From Gracilaria domingensis (Eukaryota; Rhodophyta; Florideophyceae; Gracilariales; Gracilariaceae): a DNA stretch of 64,000 nt. The position numbers and the translations under genes are program-made. The notes beneath the pieces are model-generated. The model was not told the origin of the DNA. It did no database searches and saw nothing but the letters and a program-made list of their open reading frames with translations. The stretch covers positions 74,043 through 138,042 of the forward strand of contig VCMS01000009.1 of NCBI GenBank assembly GCA_022539475.1, given 5' to 3'. Below are positions 1-12,130 of the stretch, piece by piece (within the stretch, counting starts at the first letter, position 1; each line of letters begins with the position of its first letter).

Positions 1-127
1 CCCTAAATCCCCATAAATCCCCTTAATCCCCAACCCCTAATCCCCTCAATCCTAAATTCCCCCCCTGATCCCCTAAATTCCGCCCTATATCCTAAATCCC
101 TTGATCCCCTAAAACCCCCTGATCCCT
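1..127. repeat. Degenerate telomere-like CCCTAAA/CCCCTAAT tract
   Basis: The first bases are a run of short C-rich units such as CCCTAAATCCCC, CCCCTAATCCCC and TGATCCCCTAAA, with drifting spacing. They resemble decayed copies of the plant/algal-type CCCTAAA telomere repeat. The C-rich strand is on the left, as expected for a left chromosome end. No perfect array is visible, so this is old subtelomeric or interstitial sequence rather than a working telomere. Confidence 0.6.
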
Positions 128-1600
128 GTTACCTTCTCAGCGGCGCTCTCCCTGCACTCCACTGTATATTCACACCTACTAACAAATCCTGTCTACACTA
201 AACGACCCACCGCAATCGTGCATCTCACACCTACAAAGACGTTCTCACACACTCCAAAACTGCGGCGGTTCCTCCGTTCTCAAAGGTGAGCATCAAAAGG
301 CCCCTGTAACCTCCTACCAATATTTCACTGGTGGATAATAATGCGCGATTGTGCTCCGCCTCCTCTTCTAACAAGCTGCATTAATCTCGCATGAAGACTG
401 ATTGTCTCTGTAAACTCGCCCGCCAAACTCAGCAAAGCTCCTGTTCACTACAACTATTATTCAACTTCCCCAAACCTACACTGGCTACCCATGTCTGCCA
501 TCGCCACGTACGCAATGAAGAGCCTCATCCACTTCTATGTCTCTCACACTGACATCTGCCTCGAACCGCTATTCCATTAGCATACATGCTCTACCAAGTA
601 CGCGGCGCCCCTAAACAAGCGTCCGCGACATACCCTGGGCCGCACCCGCGCAACCCCACTGCTATGATGCTTCACTTCTAATAATAGCATCCTTACTAAC
701 TCGTTTGACAGCCCCGACTTCCACCTCTTCGTACCCCTAAATGAGCCGGACGATTCTCTAACTCTACATTAGCACTACCGTTGATAATCGTGCGACAACC
801 AACACACACCCGTGCGCCCTCCATGTGCAGTATAGTCCTCACTTACCGTACTGATGCCGTTTGCCTCCCTCTTCACACAAGGCACATACTCTACCTCACC
901 AACTCACCATTAGAAATTGGCTCCTTCCACCTGATATCAGGGTTATTATCAATCTCACTACGGTCCTAAATACCTCCGAAAACATCGGTACACACGCTCA
1001 GACCACCTGTCCAAACCCTTAGACTGCCTCAAATAACAAATCTCACCTTAAACCACAGTATAAACCCCCGAAAACCCCCGTCCCCTTCCGTCATCGACGA
1101 CCTATTTGTCATCTGCAATCGAAAGAGAACTAACCCATCTACCTCTTGGTCCAATTTCAGCCCCCAAATCGCACTCGTTTCGTCGCTACAGCCCATTCTT
1201 TATCGCGTTTTAGCTACTTCTCGCCTTTTTTAATTACATTTTCCAGTTTTTAATTGTACCTTTTTCAACTCAATCCACCAAACCCTGCCCAATGTCCCCC
1301 CGGCATCCTCTTTACCTTCTCAGTGGCGTCTCGCTGCACTCTTTTCTAATTACTACTAATAAATTCCTCTACACTAACACCCCTCAATCGCAGCTCAACT
1401 AAAGAAGTTTCCGAACATCTTCAATGCCTTGCTCAATGCATCAGGAGCCCTCAACTCCTACTAAACGCTTCTGTTCTTAATCGTCTTGCTCCCTTTACCA
1501 AGTTTCACTGCATTGAAGGCTGATTTGGTCTCTGAACACTCGGCCAAACTCCAGAAAATCCTTACTACAACTTTTACTTAGCTCCTAACACGTACCATGC
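128..1600. repeat. Two diverged copies of a C-rich subtelomeric repeat
   Basis: The block from 128 to about 480 recurs at about 1,310-1,590 in the same orientation. Both copies contain TTACCTTCTCAG, then a GCACTC and CTACACTAA series, and later a GCCAAACTC followed by TACTACAACT or CACTACAACT. The offset is about 1.13-1.18 kb. The whole stretch is poor in G on this strand and rich in C. I see no credible gene in 1-1,980. The short open frames lack coding character. Confidence 0.55.
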
Positions 1601-2777
1601 TGATGCACGTACCTAATCCCCTGAACACCTACAATATCAATATTGAATGAAATCTTACCGCATTTCTCGAGCGAAAACTCGTGCAATTGTATATCACCAG
1701 ATATTCGACTGATTTTCAATCGTTGGCCGTCTTTCCTTCAGTAATCGATGACCAAAGTCATTATGTTCTCATTGGCTCAAAATGCAATGAGGATATAACG
1801 AATTAATTGTTTTTGAAAAAATTAAGCCAATGAAGATGCCTTGAACATGAAACTTTTTTTCTTCACATGCTGAAAAACCAACGAAAAATCAATTACAGAA
1901 AGTCTTACATGTGTTTCTTTGTATTCCATTATGTGACGTGCCTGACCAGTAGAAACCATGGACGGCGGCGGGAGATGCGATCACGGGCTCAATCGCGAGG
2001 ATGGGGAAGAAGCAGGCGGAGAGTGTTGAGGCGGATGTGTTGAAAGGTTGCGGCACATGGAGGGAGGATGGAAAGGACGGAGGCGCCGGGAAAGTGAAAC
2101 GGGGGTATGATAGAGAGATAGTAGGCGAGGTTTAAAGCGGCAACGGCGATAATGGTGTGGCGGTGGCGGGATCTCTGGTCGAAGGGCGAGGTTCTCATGT
2201 TTTCTCTCTGTGTTTCGTGACAAAGTAGAACGACATCTCTGCAACTCGTGACAGTTGTGGGCCCAAGGGCGAACGCATGCTTCAACAGAGCAGCTCATTC
2301 TTGAATGAGATCTCCGCGACGCCAGTTAAGATGCGTCAGCAGCCCTTGAAACCACTCCCAGCCGATCGTAATCATGGTGCTCGTGCCACTTGCCCGTCCC
2401 GTCGACAAATTATCTTCTCCGTCGTCGTCATCAGTATTATAATCATTATCTTCGTGGGACAGCGAGTTATGCGAGATAATCTGTTGCAGCTCATTCCACT
2501 GCTACTCCGTTACGGAAGCAAAATCGGACGCGTGCACGATCGTTTCGACGGCGCACTCGTCCTCAGCTAGTTTTTCCACCTGCGCCATCTTCGCACCGAT
2601 CGCGCCAACAGTACGACGTTGAAGCCGCGGTGGGCAAGCGCGTGCACAAACAGGCCTCAAAAATCTCCATAAGCGCCGGTGACGACGGCCCCCTCGCATT
2701 TTTGCGCGGCGTACGAGAAGCTCTACTAGGGGTATTGATAGAGCGTGGCGAGTAGCATCGCGGCACGAGCATCGGCA
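1601..2777. other. Stretch without a recognisable gene
   Basis: The C-rich skew ends near 1.6 kb and sequence of mixed composition follows. Several 60-105-codon open frames overlap on both strands between 1,980 and 2,860, but none shows a domain, a codon-position bias or a consistent start. I assign nothing here. Confidence 0.4.
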
Positions 2778-3430
2778 CTACGCTAAGGCTCCGAGAGCAT
2801 GTCTTGACAATGTCCGGACCACAAACACTGCGAAGCTGATGTACAAAGATTTTACGGCACACTTTTTGCTTTTATATGCGTATATGAAGCACGCATGGTC
2901 GAGTACACAAAGATGGATGGTTCGATGTGCTTCCGTGACGAACTTGCCAAGAAGAGATTCGCATGCAAGGGCAACGAGCTGCAAACAGCGTGGTGTGCGA
3001 GTATGAAAGCAGTGTGAAACAATGCAAATTAATTCCCTACATTCAAGAACGACATATGCGACCCCGAATAAGCCAAGTGATTGGAGAAGATCCGCGATTC
3101 CGTCTCTAACTGTCAAAGTTTCGCGTGATCGATTTCGTGCCCACATACGTTCCTGTTCCATGTTAAGCACTTTCTGGAAATGCAAACAGGGCATTAGTGC
3201 GTCGTGATTGTCTTCATGAGGTGGAATATTATCATACAGCGACGAATCGGCATGATCGATCATGAAGTTGTGGAGCTTGTATGCCACAAGGAAAATTTGT
3301 ATCTCCTTTCGTACAGAATAGCGCAGTGGAGATCAAAAGATGCCAAAGCGACAACACAAAATTCCAAATGCCTGCCCTACAACACAACAATATAAAGAAA
3401 GAAAAGCATTCAAATCGTCCTCAATCTGTG
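2778..3430 (-). pseudogene. PIF/Harbinger transposase, C-terminal remnant
   Basis: Reading leftwards from about 3,430, the translation gives an FGIL segment, an SPLRYS segment and then AYKLHNFMIDHADSS. This matches the end of DDE_Tnp_4 (Harbinger) transposases, where an FG-RW-IL block is followed by a C-LHNF-ID block. A charged tail ending RDGIADLLQSLGLF follows. The catalytic region is absent and an in-frame stop lies between the FGIL and LHNF blocks, so this is a dead fragment. It does not look like a close copy of the transposases at 34.5 or 59.5 kb, whose equivalent block reads LQNFCIEEG or LQKFCIDEG. Confidence 0.55.
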
Positions 3431-4794
3431 TCAGACATTCTCTTGGGAATGGCGTTAAATCGAATGATCATTTGAATACGCGTCATCGGCAACAACCGTA
3501 GCCCATGGTGACAAATCTGACCCCGCTAGAAGATCATATAGTTTTGTTGCAGCAAAACCGTAGCGTCATGGGTCCCGCCAGAAGGCAGGGCAGATACAAA
3601 ACAAAACTTGTAATCTGCCTGAACAGCAGCCTGCTGTAGTATTCTGATTTCGGACACTCTGTGCGCGTGATTGCGTGAAAGTCGTGGAAGCTACCCTTCA
3701 TGGACGTGTGCATAATTGGAATGGATTAGGAGCTCTGTACTTAGTGTACAGTTGTACGGCGCCTGCACCTGATTTTTTTTGATATTTTTGTAGATACGTA
3801 TGTAATGGTGGACCACGAGTGATACATTACACTACATTGTTCAGATTGACTCACTGCACAATAAAAGGCACAGTGTCCAGGCAGGGAGGCAGACGCCAAC
3901 TAACAACCAACTTCACACCATCTTGTTGAGTTGCAAGGAATCCTAGGTCGCTGACGACTAAGGGACACCAAGCTTCAGTGCCTAACTGCATCTGAACTAT
4001 AGCTCTTGTTCCGAGGATATCCCTTGCCACTACTCTTGTTTCTCGTGTTTCTTTGTTGTGGTTTGTGTGGTATTCAGTGTGTTACCAAAAAGATAATTCG
4101 TCTGCCACGAGGTTTACCGCTCCGTTGTATTTGGACACAACACCGTGCATACAAGCCATTCGCGTACTATTTCGGTTACGTTCCGTTCTTTATTATCGTA
4201 CTTGACTCCTTTCTTGTTAACTGTTGCTGGAAAGGCGACACCCGCTCACCGTGGTCTTTTCGTAGACATCCACTCGCTACCGAGGCGTTACAGTCATTAG
4301 TGGAATACTACATAGACTGGTCTTCCAACCTAGAAAAGGAACATTCGTGGGTGAGAATTATTCCGTCTGGTGAAGAGTGGTCGTGTCGCGCACGTGTCGT
4401 CTTTCTCTGTGGATACTTGTACGGAATCTTGAGATCAGAACACTGAAGTTTGAACCGTTGCTACGGAATATGAGTTCTCAGAGGACAATCAGATCCGGGC
4501 CCAACCGTTAGCTAAGTTCTCTGATAACCCGAAGTTTTCGTTTCTGGGTACTGTTTTTCTCTTTTGATCTTGGCAGTTTGTCGTATCGCTATCGGTTTTG
4601 GTTATATCGGTTACAATACCGTTATCCCCTATTGCTGTTCGTGTGCGCATTGATTTTTCGGCGTGGTTCGGAAGATTTCCTCAAGTATGCCAGTAAAAAC
4701 CCGCTCTGGTTCAGGGAAATCTGGATCAGGAGCACGCCGTCTAGCCACCTCTACGAAGGCTAGCAATCACTTGTATCAGCAGGCAAAGCAAAAG
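3431..4794. other. No gene; probable leader side of the gag fossil
   Basis: This stretch holds a palindromic GTACACTAAGTAC-like area near 3,735-3,755 and an AATAAA-type signal at about 3,859. A 146-codon open frame at 4,006-4,446 begins with TTG and has no recognisable domain. It directly precedes the gag reading frames and may be the long terminal repeat and leader of that element. No matching second terminal repeat was found, so its limits are not defined. Confidence 0.3.
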
Positions 4795-6901
4795 TCGAGA
4801 TCGACATGAGGAGCAGGAGCACCTTCTGAAGTGCCACCGACAGCTGTTCAGGAAGCTAGTATCTCTTCCGGACGTGATGTCACTGATGCTACTGCTCTCC
4901 GGACAGAACTGGATAAATTCCGTGCCGAATTTGCGGCGCAGAAGTTCCGTATGGAGGAAGTTGAAGGTCAAGTCAACTTGCTGAAATCTTCATTGGAGAG
5001 GTTGAGAGAAGAACATGTCGCATCAAAGCACAGAAAAGAAGATATTGATCAAATGCCTGAAATTGTTCGGACCATCCGAGAAGCTCTAAACCGCATGATG
5101 GAAGAACAGAGAAACGTCACTGGAGCCTTACCGGCATTGCCGGTCACTGTCAAGGAGGTCCTCTCACGTGTGAACCTCACGTGAGAAAGGCTGAAGAATG
5201 TGGTGAACACACCGTTGGCAGCAAGGCAACCCGAGGTTCAGGAATTGGACGCAGTTCGTGTAGAAGCAGAGTCACAACGACAGAAGTCAAATCGGGGAAG
5301 TCTTCCCCAAAACGTTCAAAATCAGGGAAGCTTTCCAAAGTTAACGAGACTGAAGACGAAGATGATTCTGAAGATTCCGATGACAATTACTCCGATTCGG
5401 ATGATTCCGAGGATGAGGATTGATCGGCCGATGAGAGTTCGAGTGATGATGATGCTCGTAGGTCGAAGAATAAGAAGAGTGGTAACTCCATTTCGCGCCC
5501 GCAGGAAAGTTTTTTCTTACAAGGGATTGAAGCATCTTCTTTGCAACAACTCGCTTTACAACATGCTCATTAATTACCGTATGTACCGCTTGCGGGTTCG
5601 AAAGCAAAGGCGATCTGGTCGCGAGACTGCGAAACTGAAAGACCACATTAAGCGTCTGAAGATTGGACTCGATGAGTTGAAATTCAACGATAAGGATCCC
5701 ATCCTTTTGTTCGACTTCTTGGTTCGATTCTTAGAAGAACCCGACACATTGGTAGTGAGTGAGGCCAAAGCCTACGTGGCTTTACCACACTTCCTAGCTG
5801 GCTTCGCATTGGAACAGTATCGTGATGTAAGTGGTTCCCTCACAGTCGACAGAGGTGGAGTCACTTCTTGGCCTGAAGCTGTGCAGTACTTCCCGCGGAG
5901 CTACGTGACTTCGAACGCGATTCGAGAAGCAGTCCTTAATCTAAGAGATGTTATCCAGAAACCTGGTGAGAAGGAAGTAGAGTACAGTTCGAGGCTGAAT
6001 AATGCAGCAAAGCGTTGAACGCTTTGCTGCATTTTTCCGCCTCGAACTGTACTGTACTTCCTTCTCACCAGGTTTCTGGATACACAAGTTGTGGTAATGT
6101 TAATTCTACCGACGGGAAGATGAAATTGTTTGTCGATGGACTGGATCCGATGATCAGGCCATTCGTAGCCCTTCATCGCGAGAAGCACGCTCGTATCAGC
6201 TACTTGGAACTTGTTCAGTTGGCTCAAGTTGAAGGCGAGGCGGTTCTCGAACCTCGCGGGGGCACGCGTTCCTTGGGAAGGTATGCTGTTGACCGGAGTG
6301 ATGTGAAGCGCCGTTTCATACGAGGTAAGATGCTGCATCTGGAATCGCCCGATGATTCTCGCGCATCTACCCACACGCCTCATCATGCCAGTGATGTGTT
6401 GAACGACGCTATGCATTACCTGCGAGATCCCGATGATTCGGTGCCTACTACGGATTTATCGTCTACGAATCCCTTCAAGGAGATGAATTGTTGGCTATGG
6501 AGTTGCACAGATACAGGAGCAATCCTATCTTTCCGCCTCCTAGAGGTTTTAACTCAAAGCAGCCAGGTTGGATAGACACCCGGGGTGCCAACCAGCGATC
6601 TGGGCTGACCCAAGAAGGACTGATTTGTTACAGCTGTTATGGTGGACACCATCTGGCATCAGACTGTACTCTTTCTGCAAAGGCTTTGTACCGAATCGTC
6701 ATGAACTATGAAGCCCTCACGGAGGCAGAGCGTGCAAAAGTGCCAGGTCAGTCGTATTGGAAGGCCAAAGATTATGTAGGAGCTGATGCGATTCATCGGA
6801 GTCAAACACCAACTCCTCAGGTTGAAGCAGTACAGACCACTCCCTCTGGTGGTGAAAGAAACGCTGCCGTGGCGAAGCAGAATTCTCATTCTCGAAACTA
6901 A
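4795..6901 (+). mobile_element. Fossil gag region of a Ty3/gypsy-like LTR retrotransposon
   Basis: Plus-strand coding pieces read as a retrotransposon Gag. An N-terminal charged coiled-coil stretch comes first, then a capsid-like region with the usual pattern of aromatic and QYR residues. Near the end is a CCHC zinc knuckle (CYSCYGGHHLASDC). No protease, reverse transcriptase or integrase follows before 7.5 kb, so only the 5' part of the element is present. It is broken, with a few interruptions, and looks old. The family call rests on the Gag layout and is less sure than the Gag call. Confidence 0.6.
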
Positions 6902-7882
6902 GTGAGGGAGTCCTCACGGGGTCGGCAGGGGTCGATTCTGCTATGCGGGCCGGGAAATCGACATGTCCTCGCTCCCGGGAATATGAACCGAAGGTTTCTC
7001 TGTGACCAGGAAGATATTCGCATGTTGGAAAACAGGTGCAGTTTGACTTTGCTATGAAACGCCCTTGGAGACCGTACGTTTGTCCCAACCGAACGGTAGA
7101 CTTTACCATGGTGATGGCTTGTCGTAGCTTTTAGGTTTACGCTGATGTAGGTGCGTTGAGATCCCCCCACGTAATCATTTGCCTGGTGCAGGTATGATTT
7201 GTGCCTGATGTGGGGGTCACATGTATACCATGTGCCTGTTTCGTGCCTCAAATAGAAAGGGGACATAACAGGTATACAACAGACACCGATGAGGCATTCA
7301 CAGGTGGTCATTGGTGCTCGTTCTGTGGCTGTTCTGTGTCTGTTGTGTGCATGGTTCTGTTTTTGTTCTGTTTGCAGAGCTCACACGCCTATCACCGGCT
7401 GGCACTCTGTTGTTCAGTGACAACTGTCGGATATCGTGCTTTGTCAACGCTCAATGCTTTAAATTTTGATCAGATGCGCCATCGATTTTCTTTAAATCCA
7501 GGGTTCAGGCTGTGAGTATGCAAGACCGAACCGCCATCGTCCTCAGCCTTCCGAGTGATTTCATGCGGCCATGCAACTCTCTCACGCATGCGCAGTCCGT
7601 GTAAGGTCACATATCGCGTCATCAGAGCTAAGGAGAGCATATCCAGCGCTCCAAGTGGTTTCCACGAGCTTCTCGTAAGAAGGTGAGCCTGAGCAGGCGG
7701 TTCTCGGTTTGAAATGCTCGAGGCCGTCCGAAGCTTTGCTCGTACTTATCCAGCATGTAGAGTAACGCAGGGGGTTCGTTTTCAATCTCTCGCACCCAGC
7801 CTCTAACGACTACAGCTGCAAACCTGAACACGAGTGCGCCCTTGTCTGACACAGGATGTAAACTACTAGCAGTACATTTACC
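6902..7882. other. Stretch without a recognisable gene
   Basis: The region contains short T/G-rich runs around 7,300-7,400. A minus-strand frame at 7,628-7,912 has a slightly gene-like stretch (KYEQSFGRPRAF) but no family resemblance. No terminal repeats or RNA genes are evident. Confidence 0.35.
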
Positions 7883-8600
7883 TTGATCTCCCTCTTGGCT
7901 GGCTTTTTTCATTGCCTATGGGCACAGCCACCACAAGATCTTGTTGATCCCGTGTTTGAGAGCGTTCTGCAAGAGTCCACCGACATTCTGGTGAAAGTAA
8001 ACACAGTTGCAAAGCAAATAGATGCGTCATCTGTGTTCGATTTTCAACGCAAAATTGTGCTCCGTGGATCATGTTCAAGATCTGTATGCTTTGCAGTCGA
8101 TGGAAGTGGTTCGATTCCTACAGAAGATTTTCTGTTTTAGCTGTACCTAGTGTCGCTTTTGGCTTTGTTTACTTCTCTGGATAATGCTGCAGAGTTTTCT
8201 GCTGTGCAATACGGTTTAATGCCTTCATCGATTTCGTCTCAAACTTCGAACATCAGTTTGTTCTTAGATAGCGTTCGAGCAACGAAGCAGGCGAGGGAGC
8301 CGCGTACGTTCATTAGAACGGCGATTTCGTGTTGTTTGAGATTTGTTAGGAGGGGGAAGTATAACACAGTTGACAGCAGTATTATCGTAATAGTGCATAT
8401 ATGTATATAATAATAGTGCGGCGAACTTCTTGAATGAGATGATAGTGGCGATTGATGAAGAGGAAGTGGTTTCCGTCGGAATCGAGGGGAAAGTGAATAG
8501 AGAACAGCTGCTGCAGCTCGCAGGTGGCGTACGAGAAAATCTTATTCTGTTTGATATTGACTCGGGGGTCAACAGGGCTGGTGTCGTCTTTGCTGTCTAA
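7883..8600 (+). pseudogene. Secreted von Willebrand factor A-domain protein, broken
   Basis: The frame from 7,883 starts MISLLAGFFHCLWAQPP, which looks like a signal peptide, so the product would be extracellular or surface-bound. The vWFA domain follows: a MIDAS-type segment VCFAVDGSGSIPTEDF, then FSAVQYG, a FLDSVRATKQ segment and a TFIRTAI segment. It ends with a VVSVGIEGKVNREQLLQLAGG segment read from 8,421 in a neighbouring frame. This order matches the beta-strand, metal-site and C-terminal strand layout of the family. An in-frame TAG at about 8,138 interrupts the domain, and a frame change lies between about 8,340 and 8,420, which could be a short intron or a frameshift. Ligand and partner are unknown. 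Confidence 0.62.
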
Positions 8601-8799
8601 CAGCTGTACTTTTTCGTCCAGTTCAAAACGTATAGAAGGTAGGCCATGGCTGATACGTTCCAGATACGAAGGTGGACAGAAGAATCTGACGTCATAAGGC
8701 ATGTTGAGATATGATATCTGCATCTTTCTGTGCATTATGAACTGTGAATGGACGTATGAGGTTACCATAGGCGCCGAACAGGAGCCAAGATTATGGTAA

Positions 8800-9790
8800 A
8801 GTTTGATACGGTTCACGAGAATTCTATCCTTTCACTGACGCAGGCTGCAGCGATTGCGCTTCTAGCCATGTACGCGCGTCTTCTGCGTTCAGAACTGCAC
8901 CAAACCCTGGACTTATCACGATACTCCAAACCTCTACTATTTTCGTTGCGCTTCTTATCCTTTTACACTGCGCGAGTGGTCTCTTAGACACAGATATGCC
9001 CATCATCGGAGCCGGTACTTCTGACTTTGCTCTCGCCCCCCGTCTTTGAGCCAGCCTCACCGATATGCAGATCACGTTTCTTTAGAAAGCGCAACCGAGA
9101 TCTGAGGCTTCAGATTTTACCGTGTGCACGCCTCGTAGCTTCTTCGACACGTTAGGCCACCCAAACCTGGTTGAGCTCATGCAGTCAGAGCAGGGACTCT
9201 CCATGGTAAATCATGTTCTTTCCGTCGCTACTGGAGCCACTTTGGGCGGCTCTAGTTCCTTCAATGGCATGCAGCGTTTCTCTTCGTTGTTTGGCGACGT
9301 GAGAGGGTGTAACGTGTGTGGACTCACCGAGTTTAACGTCGCCAAAGACATTCTGTGTGCACTAAATCAGCTCGGAGCGGCTTCTCAGCAAGGAGAGTTT
9401 CGTCAGATCTACGTTGATAACCTTCGCAACACAGCCAACTGCGCAGGTTCTGCTACAGACCGTGGGCTGCTCGACCAAAGGGCTCCGAATACCATCTCTG
9501 AGAACCGGGTCGCGGTGAATGCCTCTAGTGTGCGACAGGACTCTTGCACTGCGTATCTGACTCCGGTTGAGAAAAGCGTATGAGCAAACAATTTTCGTCT
9601 TGTGCAAAGCATCACGGTTACGCGTGTTCTGTTCAAACCAGGGCGGTAGTACTCTCGTAAACTGTATTCCTTTGGCGCCGAACATGTGTTCAGTAACGAC
9701 ACCGAAGCCAAGAACCGAATGTCCATCCGCGCTCGGCGGCGAAGCTTCTTGGCTACTGGGCTGTTTGGATCACTCAAGTAGCTGCAGTTG
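8800..9790 (+). pseudogene. Cysteine-containing protein piece, probably the 3' part of the vWFA gene
   Basis: Downstream of the vWFA domain, a hydrophobic segment near 8,935-8,990 precedes a 153-codon frame at 9,122-9,583. The frame contains paired cysteines (GCNVCGL, NTANCAG) and no obvious family motif. The same frame stays gene-like beyond 9,583 with stops (TEAKNRMSIRARRR). The conserved orientation and extracellular flavour suggest it belonged to the vWFA gene, but this is inference. Confidence 0.35.
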
Positions 9791-10040
9791 TTCGAGATTG
9801 GGCCACGCAACGTGCTGATTCAGGCGAACGTAACGCTTCTGAAGCGGCTTGGCGTGGGGGTGCAGACACAGCCAAGATCACGTGCGACACACTATGAACA
9901 GCTTCCGCTGGAGCCCATTGCCAACGATGCGGTGGCGCTTTCGCCAGAGTCGATTGCAAGGTGGCGATCAGGAAATCATGGTGCTCTTGGAGGCGGGGTA
10001 AGCAAGGTAAACGGTCGCGTGCTGCGTGAGAGCTACTTAC

Positions 10041-10559
10041 GTTTTCGGTGCCTGCACAATTCCGCCCAGCGGAGGTTGTCAAAAACCCGCGACTGCTGGC
10101 GCTGATTTGTCTGACCAATCCGTCGTCGTTCGGGTTGCTGCAGGCGCGCGACCGCAACCAGTTCAGCGCGCTCAGAGTCCGGCTGGGCGTGCTGGCGTGG
10201 CGCGTCGAGAGGCTGCGGGCGAATCGGTGCGCGCAGATCATGGTCGCCATCCACCACGCATTCGCGCCGGAGCTCAATGAGGCCGGAGCCAGACTTGACG
10301 GCGTAGGTGCGGTGGTCATTGGTCTTCACCTTGTACAGTAGGGTTTCGCCGAGTTGTTGGTAATCTTGAGCGTCTAGGTAGACGGCGTGTCCAGAGCCGA
10401 GCGGAACACGAAGCGGCGGGCGGTCTCGCAGCTGAAGACGGCGTCGGTGGCCTCCAGGTGTGCCTGCGCGAACCCGTACGACATGGTGGCATGCAACGGC
10501 GGCGGCGTCCTGGGCTCGGGCACGTTTGCCGGCGGCAGCGTTTCGAGAATGGTGGGCAT
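10041..10559 (-). CDS. Unrecognised GC-rich first exon with a canonical splice donor
   Basis: The minus-strand gene begins MPTILETLPPANVPEPRT at 10,559. Coding runs through SYGFAQAHLEATDAVFSCE and then, in a second frame, through QDYQQLGETLLYKVKTNDHR and KSGSGLIELRREC. In a third frame it passes NDDGLVRQISASSRGF to NCAGTEN. Third codon positions are almost all G or C in each successive segment, which supports real coding. The exon ends at a GTAAGT splice donor (10,040-10,035). The two frame changes, near 10,390 and 10,235, mean decay or sequence error. The family is not recognised. It lies head-to-head with the plus-strand gene at 10,997. Confidence 0.45.
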
Positions 10560-10764
10560 GGCGGCAGGGAAGGGACGCGGGGCGGGGGGGGCGCGGGAGA
10601 CGGGGGCGGAGCTGGAACGGTGGAGCCGCCGGGGGGGGCCTGTGGTGCGGAGCGGGGTAGGTACAAGACTTATCGTGGTATGAGGCGAGCGGGTGGCGAC
10701 GGCGTGGCGACAGCTGGTGGACGAGATAGCAGCATCGCGAGAGATTGTTTGCTGAGTGGTGGTG

Positions 10765-10800
10765 GTGGCGCTCGCTCACGTGACGTCATTTGCGCACAAC
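10765..10800. promoter_or_regulatory. CACGTGACGTCA bZIP/G-box-CRE composite in a divergent promoter
   Basis: Between the minus-strand start at 10,559 and the plus-strand start at 10,997 sits GCTCACGTGACGTCATTTGC. It overlaps a perfect G-box (CACGTG) with a CRE-like palindrome (TGACGTCA). A GCGCTTAAATCGCGC stretch follows about 20 bases later. Factors of the bZIP/bHLH type bind such sites in many eukaryotes. The position makes a shared bidirectional promoter likely, but this is not proven. Confidence 0.4.
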
Positions 10801-10996
10801 AGCGCTTAAATCGCGCAGATAGAGTCACAAGATAGATCTGCGCGCCGTGTGGCACAGCGTGCCCACATCAACCTGCTGTCCACAATTGTTTCACATAGCG
10901 TGCACACAACACAACTTGGCGCTATTCCCATAGCGCGGTGGGGCGTTGCCGCGTATTCGCCGCATTCGCCGCCGCGTGCCGCTGCGAAGCGTCGCC

Positions 10997-12096
10997 ATGA
11001 GGCTCACGGACACGACCGATTCGCGCCAGGCCGCCACGTTCGCCGCAGTCAACCTGCCGGAGGTCGAGCATCGGGTGCCGCTGCCCAAAGTCGCAGCCAA
11101 CCTGCCGCTGGTCCAGCAGCAGGCGCAGCCGCCCGCCGCCGCCGTCAAGTCCAAGCCTGTGCCCGCGCCCGCGCCCACGCCTGCGCCCGCGCCCGCGCCG
11201 GAGGCCGTCTCGTGGACCATTTCGAGAAATCCGTCGCCGCAGAAGGTCCGCGTGCAGCGCATCGCACTCGCACAGGCCTCGCTGCAGCTGCCAGCATCGA
11301 AGCGCCAGATCGCGCTAGCTCCTGCCATTCACACCCAGCCTTTGCTGAATTCCGATCCCGATGCTCGTCCTGTCCGTGGTGCTGCGCCAAACTCGTCCAA
11401 GAAGAGGCTTCCTGAACAAGCGACGAGTGGCAAAACGTCAGAGAACCGCGGAGCCACTCAGCAAACCAAAATCACCGCAACATGGCAAAAACAAAACATG
11501 TGTGTTGTCTCCGGGATACCATTTCTTCACCACACCCTATGCGTTTCCCGCTGTAGAGTGATGTTCCCCGTCAAGGTGGACAGAGAGAGCGCTAGTCCTA
11601 AGTGGGTTGCTTGCCTTCTGTGCATTTCAAAAAAACAGAACCCCAACCAAACGTCCACTTTCAAAAGCTTCCACTCAAACAAGCAAAGGATGTTGCCCAC
11701 ATTAATTCTGAACACAAGAAGCTCAACGCCCTGCAGTATGAGATCATGGACTTAGATAGTCGCCTCGCTTTTCTCCGGCAAGAGCTTTCTTCATTTGACT
11801 TCTTTCGGAACAGCAACGGTCTTCTGTGCTCGGAACGTTCTGCGGAATCGAACAAAGAAGAATTTGATCGTCTGTTTCTCTCCGAGTCTTCTTTTGAACA
11901 ACTTCGTGCATATGCGATGCAAAATGTTGAGCAAACGCCACTGAAATCCCATTTGAGACAACCCAAGGCGGCGAAGCCACTGCTGCAGACGTGCAACCAA
12001 AAAAAGCAAAGTATTACGAACAAGATCACTCGGAGAGATTGTAGACCTTCCGTTTGCGCGCACCCGAAAGCTGTTATGGGGGTCTCTGGGTCATGA
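10997..12096 (+). pseudogene. Unrecognised Pro/Ala-rich and coiled-coil protein, frameshifted
   Basis: From ATG at 10,997 the product starts MRLTDTTDSRQAATFAAVNL. It has a Pro-Ala-Pro repeat around residues 50-70 and a basic Ser/Arg-rich stretch. The frame then changes in an A-run near 11,630. The downstream frame gives a helical, coiled-coil-like segment (ALQYEIMDLDSRLAFLRQEL) and ends at 12,096. GC content is very high up to about 11,400 and falls sharply after it. I recognise no family. It may continue into the frame at 12,131. Confidence 0.4.
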
Positions 12097-12130
12097 TCCA
12101 CAACCAAGCCAATCGTGATGGCAAACCAGT

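Noticed and set aside
10033-10779. Long open frames on both strands across 10.0-10.8 kb taken as separate genes
   Set aside because: High GC depletes stops in all frames. Only segments with strong third-position G/C on the minus strand and a splice donor were kept.
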